Source: Aspergillus flavus
Taxonomy: Eukaryota; Ascomycota; Eurotiomycetes; Eurotiales; Aspergillaceae
DNA length: 64,000 nucleotides
Assembly (NCBI RefSeq): GCF_009017415.1
Contig: NC_092407.1
Span: 4,278,001 to 4,342,000 of the forward strand
Direction of reading: 5' to 3'
Positions 48,972-61,603 of this stretch are shown here, piece after piece. The notes beneath the pieces were generated by a model. It ran no database searches and was not told where the DNA came from. It was given only the letters and a program-made list of their open reading frames with translations. How positions within the stretch are numbered: position 1 is the first letter of the stretch; every line of letters begins with the position of its first letter. The position numbers were made by a program, and so were the translations under genes.

Positions 48972-51094
48972 ATGTCTACTCTTCAGAAGCCCCCACAGGC
49001 GGCCTTGCTCGGTAAGTTTGGTCGGGACTGGTACTCCGATGCTTCACCAGAAACCTGGTGGCGCCACGCCTCGTTTGAGTCAAATTGCTGACTATATATC
49101 TAGATTACGAATCTGCTCGGTCCGTACAAGATGGTGCCTCCTATTCCAGTTTCGGTCAGGCCCCATATGTGACGAGCACATCAATGGTGCCCTCCCCCAT
49201 GGCCGATCATGCGAGTCAAATATCCGACTGTGTCCCATACATGGGAAATCAAGAATATGCCAGCTCTTACGAAGACAGCCGGTCACCCATGCTAGGTGGC
49301 GAATCCCGCCAACTACCGGAGGTTATCTCTTATTCTCCTCAAAGAGGATCAGAAGGGACTCGGGTGTTTGTGCAAATCCAGTCCCCATATGATCTTCACA
49401 CTTCGTCTTACGCAACTCTTTACCTGGTTTTTGGTTCGAAGAAATGCGAATGTGTACCACACTTCCTGGGATTCCAGGGCTCTTTGTTTCAGTATGCCCT
49501 CTCGGTAGATACCCCTCCATTTATCTCAACAGGCTCGCCTTCTTTCGCTGTGCCCTTGCAAGTGGCGATGAATGCCCAAAACGAGTGTCCTTCTACCACC
49601 CTCCAAGTTGGTGTATATACCTACGAGAATGCTTCCCACCCCTCGCCATCGGACGAATCCCGAAAGAGGAGGATCATGTCATACTCGGAGGAGCCTATGT
49701 CGGGCAAGAGGACTACTGGGCCGCCAATCCAGGGCAAGGAGCAGCCGCCAGCCTACTCTTATTCACCTTATTTGCAATCATTGCCTGCGATGAATGGCTT
49801 CGTTGCTCCATATCACCCAACCTCGTCACCCCGAGTTGCTCCAGCGCAGTACTCGACTGTAAATGCAACGCCACAGTCCAACATCCGAGCACCCTCACCC
49901 CTCGCCCCTTCATGGAGTCCCTCATACGTGACTGTCCACGGAGATTCCAGAGCTCCTGGATTCGCCTATGGCCACGGCCTCCGCCAGCAAAAACCAACCT
50001 CCCCCGCGCGTCTCTCTAACCCAACGCTTATTCGCACCTCTACCCTGCAGCAGTCAAGCAGCCTCGGTCACCACACTCAGTCATTCAACCCCTATGCCAT
50101 GTATCCCTCGAAGGCTGTTTTGAAGCTCAATGGCAGCTTGGACTCGATGACAGAAAGCTGGACTAAAGAGGAGCGTGAGGCTAAGCGTCGCTTGGTTCAA
50201 TTCACTCGTATGCAAAGTGGGAGCACCATCCATGCGGATTTTAACCCAGTTGCTCCCGAAGACCGTGCTCCCAACAGTATCTGCATTAGTTGCATCTACT
50301 GGGATGGTAAAGATGAATGCTTCATAACGAGCGTCGATACGATCTACCTCCTTGAGTCGCTGGTTGGTGTTAGATTCACCGTGGAAGAGAAGAATCGTAT
50401 TCGCAGGAACCTGGAAGGCTTCAGGCCACTTACTGTTTCAAAAGCAAAAGCCGATAGCGAAGACTTCTTCAAGGTGATCATGGGCTTCCCCGCCCCAAAG
50501 CCGCGCAATATTGAGAAGGACGTCAAAGTATTCCCCTGGCGGATACTTGGCCATGCGCTGAAGAAAATCATTGGTAAATACGTAAGTGGTGGATTTTTTA
50601 CGTTGCAAATCTTTGACGCAAATGCTGACGTCCATGGGTCACAGTCCGCAAGTTACTCGTCGACAGCTGGGGCACTCCCCACCCCCATTAGCTCAACTTA
50701 TACAAGTAACGGCGCTGCATCGGACTCTGGCACTGAGCCCCCAAACGCGGCATCCCCACAATCTGTCTCGGACACTGGTCCATCAACCACCTATGGTGCC
50801 CATGTTGCAGCCGCAGCCTACTCCCCTCCAGCACATCACCACCCCGCTCATTCCATGACCGGCACTCATGAGCTACGAGCTGTGCTACCTGCTGTTAGCC
50901 AACCCTACCATCCTATGGCTGCCCCCTACTCTTATCCAGCGGTCTGCCAACAACAGGGTGATCTTGGCCTCTCTGCACCAGTTAGCAGGACTTGGGAAAT
51001 CAACCCTCTCATCAACGCTCCTGGCACAAACGGAGGCCCCACCTACAACTACCTGACCCCGATGTCATACTCCGTCCAAGACCCGTCTCATTAA
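48972..51094 (+). CDS. medA: Developmental regulator MedA (medusa; Ren1/Acr1 family)
   Basis: Exons are 48972-49011, 49104-50581 and 50645-51094, giving 655 residues, close to known MedA. Exon 1 encodes MSTLQKPPQAALL and joins to DYESARSV. The conserved block lies at about 365-506: KRRLVQFTRMQSGSTIHADF, PNSICISCIYWDGKDECFIT, LLESLVGVRFTVEEKNRIRR, FPAPKPRNIEKDVKVFPWRI. The flanks are Pro/Ser/Tyr-rich and disordered. Intron 2 is 63 nt, in frame and stop-free, but splicing joins KKIIGKY to SASYSSTAGALPTPI as in relatives. An in-frame ATG at 48792 could give a protein 60 residues longer. MedA is a nuclear regulator of conidiophore development, and in pathogenic species of adhesion and biofilm formation. 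Confidence 0.9.
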
Positions 51095-52213
51095 GCCCGG
51101 ACATTTATAATACGTTATCCCCTTTCCAATCGCATTGCACGGCGTTTTCGGTTTTGTGTGTTCGAGTTTACCCTTTCTGATATCCATTATCGTCACTCCT
51201 TTTCTAAGCCGCGGCGCTGGGTCAATTATCATGTCTTACGTGCTGGGACTATTGTGAGTTGGCTTCAGCGTTTTTTGTTTGATGATCATTCGTATGATCC
51301 GATGTCTCTCCTTTTCAATATTCTTCATGTCTTAATGCCCCATCTTTTCGTCATTTAAAACCTGTTGACATGACGCATCTTAGACGATCTGTTGTCCGTT
51401 CCCTTTAGCATTTGCATTATATATGGGCATTGGGATTTCACTCCTTTCCGGCAGTTGTACAATTATTTTGGCATAGCATGGCGCTGCTGTCCTTCCTTTT
51501 GGTTTCGCAGGTCTGGGTATTTGGGATTTCTGGGTGGGATGGCGAAGGAAAAGTGTGCAATGTGTTCTGTTTCAATTTCCGATGCACTGTGGTTCACTTG
51601 TGCTCAAGGCACACTGAGACTCCAGGCAGACTTTTGTGTTCTTTTATTTGGGTCGACCCCGATCGGGGAGAATCCACTATATATGCATAGCTTTGGCGTC
51701 TGTGAATACCGCTATCTTGATTTGTTTGTTGCTTGATTGATTCCATTCAACCACTGTGTTACTGATTGATTTGAGAATGGCTTTATAGTATAATATCAAG
51801 ATTTCGCCCTTTAATAATAGCTGCTTGTTCTTTCTACTTGGTGATCCTTCCAGCCCTAATCCCGTACCCTATCCCGTAATTCCGATGGTATCGTACAATC
51901 GATACATACTTACCGTACGTACCGTACGGGAAGAGAATTCCTGACAGAGCTTATCTTATCGCCACATCACCTGACTCGGCGGGACATCGGCGATGGCAAT
52001 TTGAATGCAGAGACAAGAGGAGCCATGACTCAAAACGCAGTGTGACTTTGACAAGGACTACATTTCCTCCTTCTCCATTTACCCCCTTATATTCCACCCA
52101 GCAACTGTCCTAATTGACACTCTGGGGATCCACTTCATTCTTTATCTTCCTGTTCTTTCGGAAAAGTCAGCCGCATTCCTGGACCCTGGACCCCTCCCCT
52201 CACCACCGACACC
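51095..52213 (+). other. medA 3' region and trpB promoter, no gene seen
   Basis: Short ORFs up to 114 codons are present at 51392-51736 but read as T-rich 3' UTR. The right end is the promoter of tryptophan synthase. TACGTACCGTACGG near 51915-51930 is a small palindromic stretch. Confidence 0.5.
52025..52032 (+). promoter_or_regulatory. ATGACTCA, CpcA/Gcn4-type amino-acid control site
   Basis: An exact TGACTCA at 52026-52032, 182 bp before the ATG of tryptophan synthase. A one-mismatch TGACTCG lies at 51972-51978. CpcA/Gcn4 binds TGA(C/G)TCA in promoters of amino-acid biosynthesis genes under general control. Confidence 0.65.
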
Positions 52214-54538
52214 ATGGAAGCCATCAAGAAGACATTTGCCAAGGCTAAGCAGGAGAAGCGCGCCGCCTTGGTAGCGTACATCACTGCTGGATACCCTACC
52301 GTCGAGGAGACTGTAGATATCCTCCTCGGCTTGGAAAATGGAGGCGCCGGTACGTGACGGCTCCCCCATACCCCGCCACTTATCAGTCCCGTTCTGGAAT
52401 GCAGTTCACTGACGCAATGGGGCGACTCATGCAGATATCATTGAAATGGGAGTGCCCTTCACTGACCCCATCGCCGACGGACCGACAATCCAGAAGGCTA
52501 ACACCAAAGCATTGGAGAACGGCGTCACAGTCACGACTGTCCTTGAGAAGGTCAGGGAGGCCCGCCGCAGAGGTCTTAAAGTACCGATCCTTTTGATGGG
52601 CTACTACAACCCTATGATGCGTTATGGTGAGGAGCGTATGCTCAAGGACTGCAGGGAGGCTGGTGTCAATGGTTTCATTATGGTCGATTTGCCCCCCGAG
52701 GAAGCTGTGCGTTTCAGAGAACACTGCACTAGCAATGGGTACGTGAACGTCTTCGCATGATATCCTTTCTTTGCTCGTTCAAATGGAAATGAGTTGACAT
52801 GCTATGCAGCCTTTCTTTCGTCCCTCTCATTGCCCCCGCGACCTCAGAGTCCCGCATGAAGCTCCTGTGCAAGATCGCCGATTCTTTCATCTACGTCGTT
52901 TCGAGAATGGGTGTCACCGGTGCCACCGGAAAACTCAGCGCAAACCTTCCCGAGCTCTTGTCTCGTGTTCACAACTGGTCTGGCAATGTGCCTGCTGCCC
53001 TAGGATTCGGTGTCAGCACTCGCGAGCACTTTCTGACTGTGCAGGATCTAGCTGAGGGATGTGTTATTGGTAGTCAGATTATCACTGTCTTGGGTCAAGC
53101 CCCTGCTGGTCAGGCGGCTAAGCATGCCGAGGAGTATCTCTCCAGTGTTACCGGTCGCAAGCTCGAGAGGGATGCACAGGGTGCAATTGTACGCCAGGTC
53201 AATGTGATCGATTTCGTGGAGAAGAAGGAGCAGGCGGCCATCTCACAGCCCACAGCCGTCGTCACTGATGTCGATGCTCCTTCGGGGCCGGGATTGGCCG
53301 ATCAGCTGGAAGCTCTTAATGGTGGAAACCCTTCTGCACAACCACAGCGTTTCGGTGAGTTCGGTGGACAGTATGTCCCCGAATCCCTCATGGACTGCTT
53401 GGCCGAGTTGGAGCGGGGATTCGCAGAGGCTTTGAACGACCCCAAGTTCTGGGAGGAATACCGTTCTTACTACCCATACATGGGTCGACCTAGCAGCCTT
53501 CACCTTGCCAACCGTCTTACAGAGCACGTTGGAGGCGCAAACATCTGGTTGAAGCGTGAGGATCTCAACCACACTGGAAGTCACAAGATCAACAACGCAC
53601 TAGGCCAGATTCTCCTTGCCCGGAGACTCGGCAAGACAAGAATCATTGCTGAAACAGGCGCTGGTCAGCACGGTGTTGCTACTGCGACTGTCTGCGCTAA
53701 GTTTGGCATGGAGTGTGTTGTCTACATGGGTGCAGAAGATGTTCGCCGTCAAGCCTTGAACGTTTTCCGTATGAAGCTCCTCGGTGCCTCCGTGGTGGCT
53801 GTTGATGCTGGAAGCCGTACCCTGCGTGATGCCGTCAACGAGGCCCTCCGTGCCTGGGTTGTTGATCTGGACACCACTCACTACATCATCGGCTCTGCAA
53901 TTGGACCTCACCCCTACCCAACCATTGTCCGTACCTTCCAGTCCGTCATTGGTGACGAGACCAAGCAGCAAATGATGGAGCAAATCGGCAAGCTTCCCGA
54001 CGCAGTCGTCGCCTGTGTCGGTGGTGGCAGTAACGCCGTCGGCATGTTCTACCCCTTCTCCAAGGACACCAGCGTCAAGCTCCTGGGTGTCGAAGCCGGA
54101 GGTGACGGTGTCGACACCGACAGACACTCCGCCACTCTTTCTGGCGGTAGCAAGGGTGTGTTGCACGGTGTCCGCACCTACGTTCTGCAAGACGAGCACG
54201 GCCAAATCTCCGAGACCCACTCCATCTCCGCCGGTCTCGACTACCCCGGTGTCGGCCCGGAACTGAGCAACTGGAAGGACAGCGACCGTGCCCAGTTCGT
54301 CGCCGCCACCGACGCCCAAGCCCTCGCCGGTTTCCGCGCCCTCGCCCAATACGAGGGTATCATCCCTGCCCTGGAATCCTCTCACGCCATCCACGGCGCC
54401 ATGGAACTCGCCAAGACCATGAAGAAGGGCGAGAACATCGTCCTCAACCTCAGCGGCAGAGGTGACAAAGATGTCCAGAGCGTTGCCGATGAACTTCCCC
54501 GCCTGGGTCCTCAGATTGGCTGGGATCTGCATTTTTAA
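52214..54538 (+). CDS. trpB: Bifunctional tryptophan synthase (TrpA-TrpB fusion)
   Basis: Exons are 52214-52349, 52435-52738 and 52810-54538, giving 722 residues, the normal fungal fusion length. The alpha part (1 to about 260) has [17 protein letters not shown] with E49 and D60 at the same numbers as the bacterial catalytic pair, and releases indole from indole-3-glycerol phosphate. A linker of about 60 residues follows. The beta part starts near [11 protein letters not shown] (about 325) and has the PLP lysine in [10 protein letters not shown] (about K405), [13 protein letters not shown] and the phosphate loop [10 protein letters not shown]; it joins indole to serine. Yeast calls it TRP5, A. 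nidulans trpB. Cytosolic. The promoter has a CpcA-type site. Confidence 0.97.
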
Positions 54539-55089
54539 AAACCTTACTACGACTGCGTGCTAAACGCAAAACTTAAAATACCTATTGGTTTGATCTAGTT
54601 CAGATATCCGGGCTTTGCATAGTCCTACGGTTGATTGATTCGATAGACGTTCGCTGATGAGCGATGATAAAATGAAGAGAAAAGTTTCCTTATTATGACG
54701 TCGTTCGGGATTCGTTGTATTTAAGATCTATTTTAGATATCCAGCATGCAGGTGTTGTTTAGACTCATTATCTTTTTTTTTTTTCTTTTCTTTTCTTTTC
54801 TTTTACCATTCCTCATCATCCCATATCATCATACCGGTAACAGTAGATTATTCCCTACATGTGTATCCAGTGTCATCGAGAGGACGAACAAGGAAATGAC
54901 CAATATAAGCTATATGATATACAACTACGACGAAGAGTATATGCAAAGTGCGTAGCGGACAAAGACAGAAGAATAGCTTAACATGCAATGATAAAGCAAA
55001 CACGAACAATAGATATCTCGGGATAAAAAGAAAACCGCCCGCCGTCATCCTTCTTCTCATCTTCGGGAGTTCAGTAGAACGGATCGAAT
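54539..55089. other. Convergent 3' region of trpB and V-ATPase B gene
   Basis: No gene. A TTTTC repeat and T tract lie at 54773-54804. Confidence 0.6.
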
Positions 55090-57165
55090 CTAGGTCTCAA
55101 TGAGATCACCAGTCGACGACTGAGTTTGTTCAGGAACGCTGTTGTCCCTTGTATCCTTGTTGGCGATCTTACGGGAAGAGCGGGCGTAAAATTCGTCCAG
55201 GACGCGCTTGGGGATACGGTTGAGGAGGTCCTTGGGGTAAATGCGGAGCAGGTTCCAGGCGATGTCTAGGGAGTCGTAGATACTGCGCGATTCGTAGGGG
55301 GACTGGCTAATGAAGGTCTTCTCGAACTTCTCCAAGAATTCGAGAGACAGCTTGTCTTCGGAGGACAGGGCTTCCTCACCGACGACTGCCTTCATGGCGG
55401 CTGTTGTGGTAGTTTTATTAGTACCGCATGGCTCGTGGGGACTCATGGTGGGGGTGACTAACCGGCATCACGTCCAATAGCGTACTTGGCGTACAGCTGG
55501 TTGGACACATCAGAGTGGTCCTTACGGGTACGACCCTCACCAATGGCAGACTTCATCAGACGCGACAGAGATGGAAGGACATTAATTGGGGGGTAGACAC
55601 CCTTGTTGTACAGCTGACGATCAATGAAGATCTGGCCCTCAGTAATGTAACCTGTCAAGTCGGGAATAGGGTGGGTGATGTCTGATACAAAGTCAACACA
55701 GTTTTCCTGATAAAAGGAGGGAAACCAACCATCGTTAGGCATAGTCAGAATAGGAATCTGAGTGATAGACCCGTTACGACCCTCTACACGTCCAGCACGC
55801 TCGTAGATAGTGGACAAATCAGTGTACATGTAACCGGGGTAACCACGACGACCGGGTACTTCTTCTCTGGCAGCGGAGACTTCACGAAGAGCATCACAAT
55901 AGGCTGAAAGATCAGTCATGATAACCAGAACGTGCTTCTCCAGTTGGTAAGCGTAGTATTCGGCGGTTGTCAGGGCAAGACGAGGGGTAATGATACGTTC
56001 AATGCTGAAATAAATAGTTAGTATCACGAGGATGGTAAACACAGGGGCACCCTAAGGAATTGATGATGGACGTACGTAGGGTCATTAGCCAAGTTCAGGA
56101 ACAGCGTGACACGCTCCATACTGCCGTTCTCCTCGAAATCACGGGTGAAGAAACGGCTAGTCTCCATGTTGACACCCATAGCTGCGAAGACGATCGAGAA
56201 GTTCTCTTCGTGTCCGTCGTGGACGTCCTTAGTCGGCTTGCCGACCAAGCCAGCCTGGCGACAAATCTGGGCAGCAATTTCGTTGTGTGGAAGACCGGAA
56301 GCGGAGAAAATGGGAATCTTCTGACCACGAGCAATGGAGTTCATAGTATCGATGGCAGAGATACCGGTGGAGATCATTTCTTCGGGGTACACCTTTACAC
56401 CATCCGTTAGCGACACCTAGCTCCGTCATCGAATCCACCGGGGGATAGCGTATGCGTACTCTCGAGTAAGGGTTAATAGGTTGACCGTTGATATCCAAAT
56501 AATCCTCCGCCAACACCTTGGGACCCTTATCAATGGCGCGACCCGAACCATCGAATACACGACCCAGCATGTCCTCCGAGACACCCAGCTTTAAGCTGTG
56601 GCCGCTGAACTCGACCTTGGTCTAAGACAAAGTCAGCATGACGACTCAGAAAGATGTGCAACCACCCGACGAAGTTATGCCATTGCAGTATACCTTTTTG
56701 ACATCAATACCGGGAGTACCTTCGAACACCTAATCGGAAACCATGTTAATGCTCCGCCCGACAACAACTTTTATCGGACTTATGTTCTGGAGTACTCCGC
56801 ACCTGAACGACGGCTCTACTTCCTATTCACCGAATATATGAGTTAGCTTGTCTGATCGATCCTGTATGGCCCTCTTCTAAATAAGCTCAACATACCTCTA
56901 GCCTCAAGGACCTGACCAGACCGTTCGGTACCATCAGGAAGAGTCAAGGATACAATCTCGTTGTATCGGGGGAATTTAACCTAAGTCAACACCACCATGA
57001 GCATGAATACGTGACACGCAAGCTTCTTCAGCTTGCCAGCAAAGATACAGTGGAGGGGCATACATTATCCAGGATGACCAGCGGTCCGTTAATACCTGCG
57101 ATAGTATTGTAGCGAATACGAGGCTTGACGGAAGTCATCCTGGGGTCAACGAATTCGGACGCCAT
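55090..57165 (-). CDS. vmaB: V-type ATPase subunit B (Vma2)
   Basis: Nine exons: 57165-57064, 56980-56896, 56822-56803, 56729-56694, 56621-56460, 56392-56076, 56004-55730, 55681-55463 and 55400-55090, giving 508 residues. Exon 3 is only 20 nt (SRAVVQ) and exon 4 is 36 nt ([12 protein letters not shown]). Intron 7 (55729-55682) is 48 nt, in frame and stop-free; splicing restores [22 protein letters not shown]. The ATPase core reads [35 protein letters not shown] and [20 protein letters not shown] subunits lack the catalytic P-loop of subunit A and bind nucleotide in a regulatory site. The complex acidifies the vacuole. The start [20 protein letters not shown] was chosen by homology; an upstream in-frame ATG (57267) is unlikely. 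Confidence 0.96.
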
Positions 57166-57786
57166 GGCTGCAAAGTTCCTGACCAGCTGCCGAAAATGGA
57201 TACAGGAGGGGGCCGCGAAGAAGAGGGTGGGGAGTGAAGGAAGAGGAGCTCCTGACGTCGGGGCCAAGTGAGATCGTACGTAGTCCGATATGATGGCTGG
57301 TCTCCGCAGTCGTTGGGCGGTGACTCGTGCACGTGATTCCAGCTGAAGCTATGACATCGTCTACATACGGAGTACACATACATAACTTGTGAGGCACAAT
57401 TTTGGTTGTCTAGGGAATTTGTCCCAACTCATTATGTTTTATTCTGATCTTGCAAAGTCATGAGGATATCCGTGTGCTGATGGTTGTCATATCAAACTGA
57501 TCCCTAAACCACGTAGCAATATGCGTGCAGGACGTCATTTAGAAAAAAAAAAAATGAAAAATGAAAAATGAAAAGAGAAAGCAGCCTTGACGAAATGATA
57601 AGAGAAATAGAAAGAAAGATAGGCAAAACGGGCATCTTCGTCCATCATGGCAACAATAATTCATAATCATACAGGTTGAGAATTGAAGGTAAATGATCGA
57701 GAAAGTGTAGCGAAAAAAGACATGCGCCGTATGGCTAGAAACCGTCAAGCTATCCGAAATGCAAGCGCGGGAAATGTGCAGTCAAC
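57166..57786. other. V-ATPase promoter and USP gene 3' region, no gene seen
   Basis: Contains one TACGGAGTA at 57366-57374 about 200 bp upstream of the V-ATPase start, and an A-rich tract with ATGAAAA repeats at about 57541-57580. Confidence 0.55.
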
Positions 57787-60016
57787 CTAATCCACCTTTG
57801 CCATTGCAAGCTTTTTGGGTGTTGATAGATTATTCGACAGACGAATGTTTGTCTTCTTCGTCTTGGATTGCTTCTTTAGCTTCTTCCGGGCGACCATAAC
57901 CGGAACCGAGGAGTGCATGACCAGATAATTGGAAAATGACCCGAGAAGTACACTGGAAGCAATTAGCTTTTGTAGAAACTTTGGAGTAGGATGGTGAATA
58001 ATTACCCTTTCAGAGCGCTCCGGCCCCGGGCACCGACAATGACAAGGGTTGGCTCAAGCCCGTCGATCTAGAGAACAACAAAGATGTCAGTCACTTCAAG
58101 CTACGACAGCGGTAAAGGGTCCAGGATTGCACCACATACAGCTTCGGTAATCATATGTTTAGGGCTCTTGCAATGAATCACCTCAACGGCAACCCGTACC
58201 TGTAACAGCGTCTTTCTGAGGAGTCGGACACACGTTTGTGAGATAACTTCAACCGCATGAACGCGTTCGGACTCCGCTTTGGACATCCCCCGAGAATCGA
58301 CAGAGCCGGGCTTGCTGTCCGTTCCCGAGCCAAGTCGGCTCAAGAGCGCGCGAGACAAATTGGTGGACGAATCGTTCTGCGATTGCTGCGCCGTCTCTTC
58401 AGTCTGCGACCCCACGACGGCCGCAGCATCTTGCATGGCTTTGGCGCCCTCACCAATCTGAACGGAGGTTGGCGCACCAGTCTCCTCATGAAAAGCACAG
58501 ACGGCAAACATTGTGTCACCATCTCGAAGAATCGTGCCGATCGTCCATTCCAAAGCGTAAACAGATTCTTCACTGAGGTCTGTAGTTACCAGATACTTGC
58601 GTTGTCGGCGACGACCATTTTCTGTTTGTTCTGATAGGCCGGTATAGTCACCGCGGATGATAGTCCGGATAGACCTGTTGTGCACGGAACTGTCAATGGC
58701 GGACATTTGGATTCCGAGCTTCTGCGCCCGTTTGATGTCGGACAACTCCGCCTCGTCTTCCGATCCAAAGGGAGTATTTACCGCCGAAGCTGTGTCGAAG
58801 CTTGTCCGAGGATGAACCTCAGGCTTCTTGGGAATTGGGCCCTGTTTCGCCGAATGAGTATACTCTGATTTCTCAGATTTGTCGTCGGGGCTATCCTCTG
58901 AAGCTTCTATTACTGTTAGTAATTACAAGAGGAGAAGTAAAAGCGAAACGAGGGGCACATACGCTCCTTCGAATCCGTCGTTGAGGGGCTCGTTTCATTG
59001 TCCCCGATAAGAGTGGCACGGTCTGGTGTTTTCTTTCGCCCACGCTCGGAACTAGCCTCATCATCACTCGAGGTTGAATCATCGACTTCCTCTTCACTGG
59101 TTTCGATCAAGTTGTTTTCGCTGTCGTACATGTCTTTCTCCAAACGTTCATCTCCAGGTGGCGGCGAACGGACATCGTCGTCGGACAATTGGCGGCGAGC
59201 TGCCGGTCTATCCGGTTGCTGTTTACTAGTACTCTCTGTCTCTGTCGGCTTCGGCTTTTCTGCTGCCGGCTTGGTCGACTGGGATGCCGGGCTCCGGGAG
59301 CTCGGGCTGAGCCAGCGATTCTTTGGGGACAAGCGCGAGTCCAACGAGGTCCCGCGCGCTGAGTTGTTCCGTGATGAGCTTCTGCCTCTGGTAAAACTTG
59401 GCAGCCCGACCCGTATATCCAGGCCGGACATCACCGCTGCCATAGCGTTCCTGCCCTGCAGGGCCTTGGTCGGCGGTTTTTCCTGTGCCTGGCTCGCACG
59501 CCGTTGAGAGAGGACGCTAGGCGGCATTGTGACCGAATCGTCCCAACGGATACTCTGCCGGGGTTTGGTATTATCGAGTTTGCTATCCTTGGTGACCGAA
59601 AGCGGGTCGCTGGATCTGCGGGGAGCGTCCTCGGAATCAGCGGAAGATTTCTTCTGCGGGATTGGCGGCGGAGCCACAGCCGATGTCGTGCGTCGTGGGG
59701 TGGAAGTTTTTTTGACAGGAGGAGGTGCAGTGCTAGACGTAGTGGTAACGAGAGGTTCATGCCCGCTGCGTTGAGCGGAAGGGGGAGTCACGCCGACGCC
59801 AATGCCGGCGATGGACCCATGCCGTGGAGGCAGGGCCCCAGGCGATGGAGCAATATCTAGCAGGCTCCGCGCTGGGGTAGTCGGGGTTGTTCTGTGGTTC
59901 CGTCGCGAGCGGGCACCGTTGCGACCTTCATATTCATGAACCAGCTCACGGCGCTCTTCTTCCAGAGCAGTTTCCAGCGACATTGCGGCGGGTTTCCTAC
60001 TGTAGTAGTGCTGCAT
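57787..60016 (-). CDS. Universal stress protein (UspA) domain protein with long disordered N-terminus
   Basis: Exons are 60016-58963, 58906-58140, 58067-58006 and 57952-57787, giving 682 residues. The first start is MQHYYSRKPAA; MSLETALEEERREL (59983) is a second candidate. Residues 1 to about 440 are rich in Ser, Pro, Arg and acidic patches (ETSEEEVDDSTSSDDEASS), probably disordered and phosphorylated. The USP domain runs about 455-660: RKYLVTTDLSEESVYALEWTI, then the ATP-loop pattern VIVGARGRSALKGVLLGSFS, completed across two introns, and NYLVMHSSVPVMVARKK. The G-x2-G-x9-G(S/T) spacing fits the nucleotide-binding type. A 60-residue Ser-rich insertion (AVVGSQTEETAQQ onward) interrupts the domain. 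Role in stress or metabolism is inferred only from the family. Confidence 0.88.
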
Positions 60017-61603
60017 CGTGGGTGGCGCCGCCTGCGGCGGTTGATAAGCTGTGGAGAACCGAGTCGTACCAGAAGCAAGAGGCTGACCAAACAGCTGTGG
60101 AATGTGGAGATCAACCGCCTAATGACGGTTTTAGCTCGAGTCTGGACGGGGGCGTCCGCACTTCCGCTTTCAGCGGCGGACGCTGTTTGGTCGTTCTAGT
60201 ATAAACCGTATCGTGTGCAAATGGGGGGTTGAAGAAGATCAACAAAACCACACCGTGGGTTGTCTGAAGAAGAAGAAAATGTCAAGTCGACCCAAGTCTC
60301 ACCACCGTCTTTAGTCGGTATTTTTAAAAACTTAACGACTCCTCTTCCACGTGTAGGCAGCCGTGTCAATCACAGGCGATCTTCCACTAGTTTCTCTCCG
60401 GTCGCTGCCAAGAAGAGGAGACTTGTTTTGGCTTGAATCACAATGGTCCTTAGGAGGGCTTATTTTGGGTGAGGAGGCAGGTCGCCACTGTGATGGTGGT
60501 GATCTGAAGCGACGACGATTGGTGTCCAGGGAGTAAGAGGGGTTATAATCGATTATTATTGGGTGTTGTTAAGCTCGCAACTCTTGTCTGCAAGGGACCC
60601 TTTTTGCAGTTGGCACCCACGGCAGGAGCTCTCCAGAGCCCAGAGCCCAGAGGGTCTTCTTCTTCTTTGTCCCCAGTGAATCCACTTTCACGACCGTCGG
60701 GCCACAAAATGAATCAAAGAAACTTCCCCAGTGATCAGCAACCAGAATCGATGCAGAACAGAATATTTGACAGAAAGTTTCACTTTAAATGGGGATCAGC
60801 GCTGGAAAAAGAAAAGAAAAGAAAAAGCAAAAAGGGTCTCCGAAAACTCAAGAGGCACTCACCAAGAGCTCGGGCATTTATGGCGGGGCAACAGAGAGAG
60901 GGATTTGATCTGAGCCTCTGAGGGGAGAGCAGAAGGGGAAGGAAAAAATAAAAACATAAATTCTGAGAAAAAAAAGAAAAGAAAAGCAAAAGCAAATCCA
61001 ATGTTAAAAGGCTGAACTCTATGCCGGCGATGTCATTAGTATCACTCCCCCATTTGGTGTCACTTTCCAATCCCTTGCGTCTATCACAAGGTGCATGAAG
61101 ACGAGACGGTGGCACCGCGAATTCCTAGCATTTGAATGGGTACCAACGCCGTTACACGAGAATCAATTGTAGCCTAATGGTTCATTCACGCCATTGCCAA
61201 TCATCGCCTCTTCAAGAGGATCTAGATACTAATCTTGGGTAAGAAATGGTACTGCTGACTCGTATTCCCTCCTACAACTCTCGGGGCTCTTATTTACATG
61301 GTAGAACAATGGGCTCACGGTGCGCTAATCATGATGTTAAGATTTCCTTCAAATAATAACTACCACAGAAAAAAAGAAGTCATTAGTCTCGTCTTTATGA
61401 CATATGTCTTGTAACATGAAAAATCCAGGTCGTTCGAATCTCGCTGTATGACGATGTAGTTCCCTAAATCAAAACAAGCAATAAGACCAAGAAGTATCCG
61501 TAGTGGTCTCCCAGAACTCCTGCTCCAGAAAAAACAACGGCCAGAATCAACAAACAAAAAGGAAGAAGAGCAAAAGCAGCCAACGAAGTCCTGTCCACGC
61601 ACA
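60017..61603. other. Intergenic region, no gene seen
   Basis: About 1.6 kb: USP gene promoter and 3' region of the J-protein gene. A 120-codon ORF at 60559-60921 is low-complexity (KEKKRKSKKGLRK) and not supported. Confidence 0.55.

Noticed and set aside
51392..51736. 114-codon plus-strand ORF after medA
   Set aside because: Lies in T-rich 3' UTR-like sequence with no motif.
53600..54532. 310-codon open frame on the minus strand
   Set aside because: It lies fully antisense to the strongly supported tryptophan synthase beta part and reflects its codon bias.
57028..57267. Upstream in-frame ATG giving a longer V-ATPase B protein
   Set aside because: The extra 34 residues are not like any subunit B N-terminus; [16 protein letters not shown] matches the family start.
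60559..60921. 120-codon plus-strand ORF
   Set aside because: Composition is low-complexity Lys/Arg/Ser with no family resemblance; fits promoter or leader DNA.
61430..61460. GTTCGAATC resembling a tRNA T-loop
   Set aside because: No matching T-stem, acceptor or D-arm can be drawn around it.
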